Positions 62,902 through 64,000 of a DNA stretch of 64,000 nt are shown here, one piece after another (the stretch's first letter is position 1; each line of letters opens with the position of its first letter). The stretch comes from Lepeophtheirus salmonis (taxonomy: Eukaryota > Arthropoda > Copepoda > Siphonostomatoida > Caligidae): the NCBI RefSeq assembly GCF_016086655.4, contig NC_052131.2:6493940-6557939 (forward strand), given 5' to 3'. A program made the position numbers and the translations under genes. The notes under the pieces are model-generated. The model was not told the origin of the DNA. It saw nothing but the letters and a program-made list of their open reading frames with translations, and did not search any database.

Positions 62902-62914
62902 GTTGGACATCCCT
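62902..62914 (+). repeat. hAT-like terminus candidate
   Basis: gttggacatccct, identical to 40664-40676, here preceded by atgccgcaatttagcctgcg, which resembles the body of hAT-type repeat ends. Confidence 0.25.
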
Positions 62915-64000
62915 ACTGGAAATGAATCAATTATATTATTAGTTAATGAAACTTATTAGAGTTCATAGTTAATAATGAGGCAGTGGCGTTGTTTACTGAT
63001 ATTGTTTTGTAAACAAAGCAACATAGAGTGGCACCACCTTGTGGCAAAATAATACAACTTCCTATATGATAATATTATTTATTTGAATATGTTGGTATAT
63101 ATTACTCACAAAGAGGGCGCTATTCAATTTTTTTTGAGCATGCGCCATTTTTTTAACACCAATGGCAACAACAGGTTAAAGGCTGTCACAACACCTTTCG
63201 GATAATATATTTTCAAATTTATCAAATATATTTATTATTTTTTTCGAAAAAGTTTCTTTTTAGAAAAACAGTATTCGGAAAACAAAAATCGACAGTGTAG
63301 AATTTTTTATTTATTAATTTCTACTCACAAAGAATCAGCAATTTTTTTACAGTAATTTTTGCATCTCCAATATATGAACCTCTTTCCACAAATCCGTAAA
63401 ATATGTCTTGAGCAATCATTCATAAATGATATATGGTTTCAATTGAAACAAAACAAAACAAAAAAAATAAGATAGAAGGGGATTGAAAAGTAACAAATTG
63501 TATGTTGATATTTATTGTAAAAGGAAAGTATTTGCCAAATATAAGAGTCTAAAGATGGATTAAGTATATACAAAATATAACATAAATGATGTCTTTTTTT
63601 TTTTCTTTGTACATATAGAATTTGGAATGGTTAAAAATTGTTTTATCTATCAAAACAAGTAAGGAATGAGATTCAAATGAATTCATTATTTATCCAAAGA
63701 AACATTTAGAGATGTATTAGTTCAAAAATTCCAAATCGAACACAAAAAACCTCGCATTGATTATATATTTTTTAAGGATATTAGATAACCCATAGGGACT
63801 TCAAAATAATTATGTGGGGTGGTGGTTAGAAAATTATACAAAAGTCTGAGAGCGTTTCAAGTTTTGTAACACCGAACTAATTCAATCTGAACTGGAATCG
63901 TTTTAAAATTAAGTATACGCACAGAAATCGCTATTGATCGGTCTCAGAGAAACAAAATGAAATTTCTTTTTACAATTTAAATTTCTAGCCCAAGTTTAAG

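Larger units (their letters stand above)
61061..64000. other. Intergenic, no gene recognised
   Basis: AT-rich. Contains one dispersed-repeat copy (62604-62760), a hAT-like phrase (62902-62914) and a less AT-rich patch (62980-63160) with gtggcaccaccttgtggca, aagagggcgctat and gagcatgcgccat. No ORF with recognisable content. Confidence 0.5.

Noticed and set aside
1..64000. Search for CRISPR arrays, phage, operons or a new defence-type system
   Set aside because: The window is eukaryotic nuclear DNA with one intron-rich gene. No spaced direct repeats of CRISPR type and no gene clusters are present.

Overview
This is AT-rich animal nuclear DNA. Split genes with GT-AG introns, very low coding density, long poly(A)/poly(T) runs and many decayed Tc1/mariner copies all fit an arthropod. 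The one clear gene and the style of the mariner elements suggest a crustacean, perhaps a caligid copepod such as a sea louse. That last step is inference; no database was searched.

The window is dominated by a single minus-strand gene for a Cys-loop, glutamate-gated chloride channel (GluCl-type) subunit. Ten coding exons can be joined by hand from 60260 (start) down to 8943 (stop). Every junction keeps phase and has GT-AG ends. The spliced CDS is 1485 nt and encodes 494 aa: signal peptide, ligand-binding domain with two disulfide pairs, PAR chloride-selectivity motif, M1-M3, a Gly/Met/His/Asn-rich cytoplasmic loop, and M4 close to the C-terminus. Introns are 25.2, 0.7, 4.3, 2.9, 6.7, 8.2, 0.1, 0.6 and 1.2 kb in transcript order.

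Layout by coordinate. 1-8.7 kb is intergenic: a decayed non-LTR retrotransposon (about 3.0-4.8 kb, minus) and a mariner fossil (6.4-6.7 kb). 8.7-11.75 kb holds the 3' end of the GluCl gene (M1 to stop). 11.75-35 kb holds the ligand-binding-domain exons, spread between long introns that carry mariner fossils at 14.3, 15.6 and 17.7 kb plus tandem and dispersed repeats. 35.05-60.2 kb is the giant first intron, with mariner remnants at 39.0, 42.1, 44.9 and 54.9 kb, a decayed reverse-transcriptase remnant at 40.3-40.6 kb and perfect inverted repeats at 45.4 and 46.2 kb. 60.2-64 kb holds the signal-peptide exon and a less AT-rich patch near 60.8-61.05 kb that could be promoter or 5' UTR.

No tRNA, rRNA, CRISPR array or prokaryote-like system was found. 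I do not see a new multi-gene system here. The main results are the hand-built channel gene, its drug-site residues, and several lineage-type repeat families and palindromes inside its introns.
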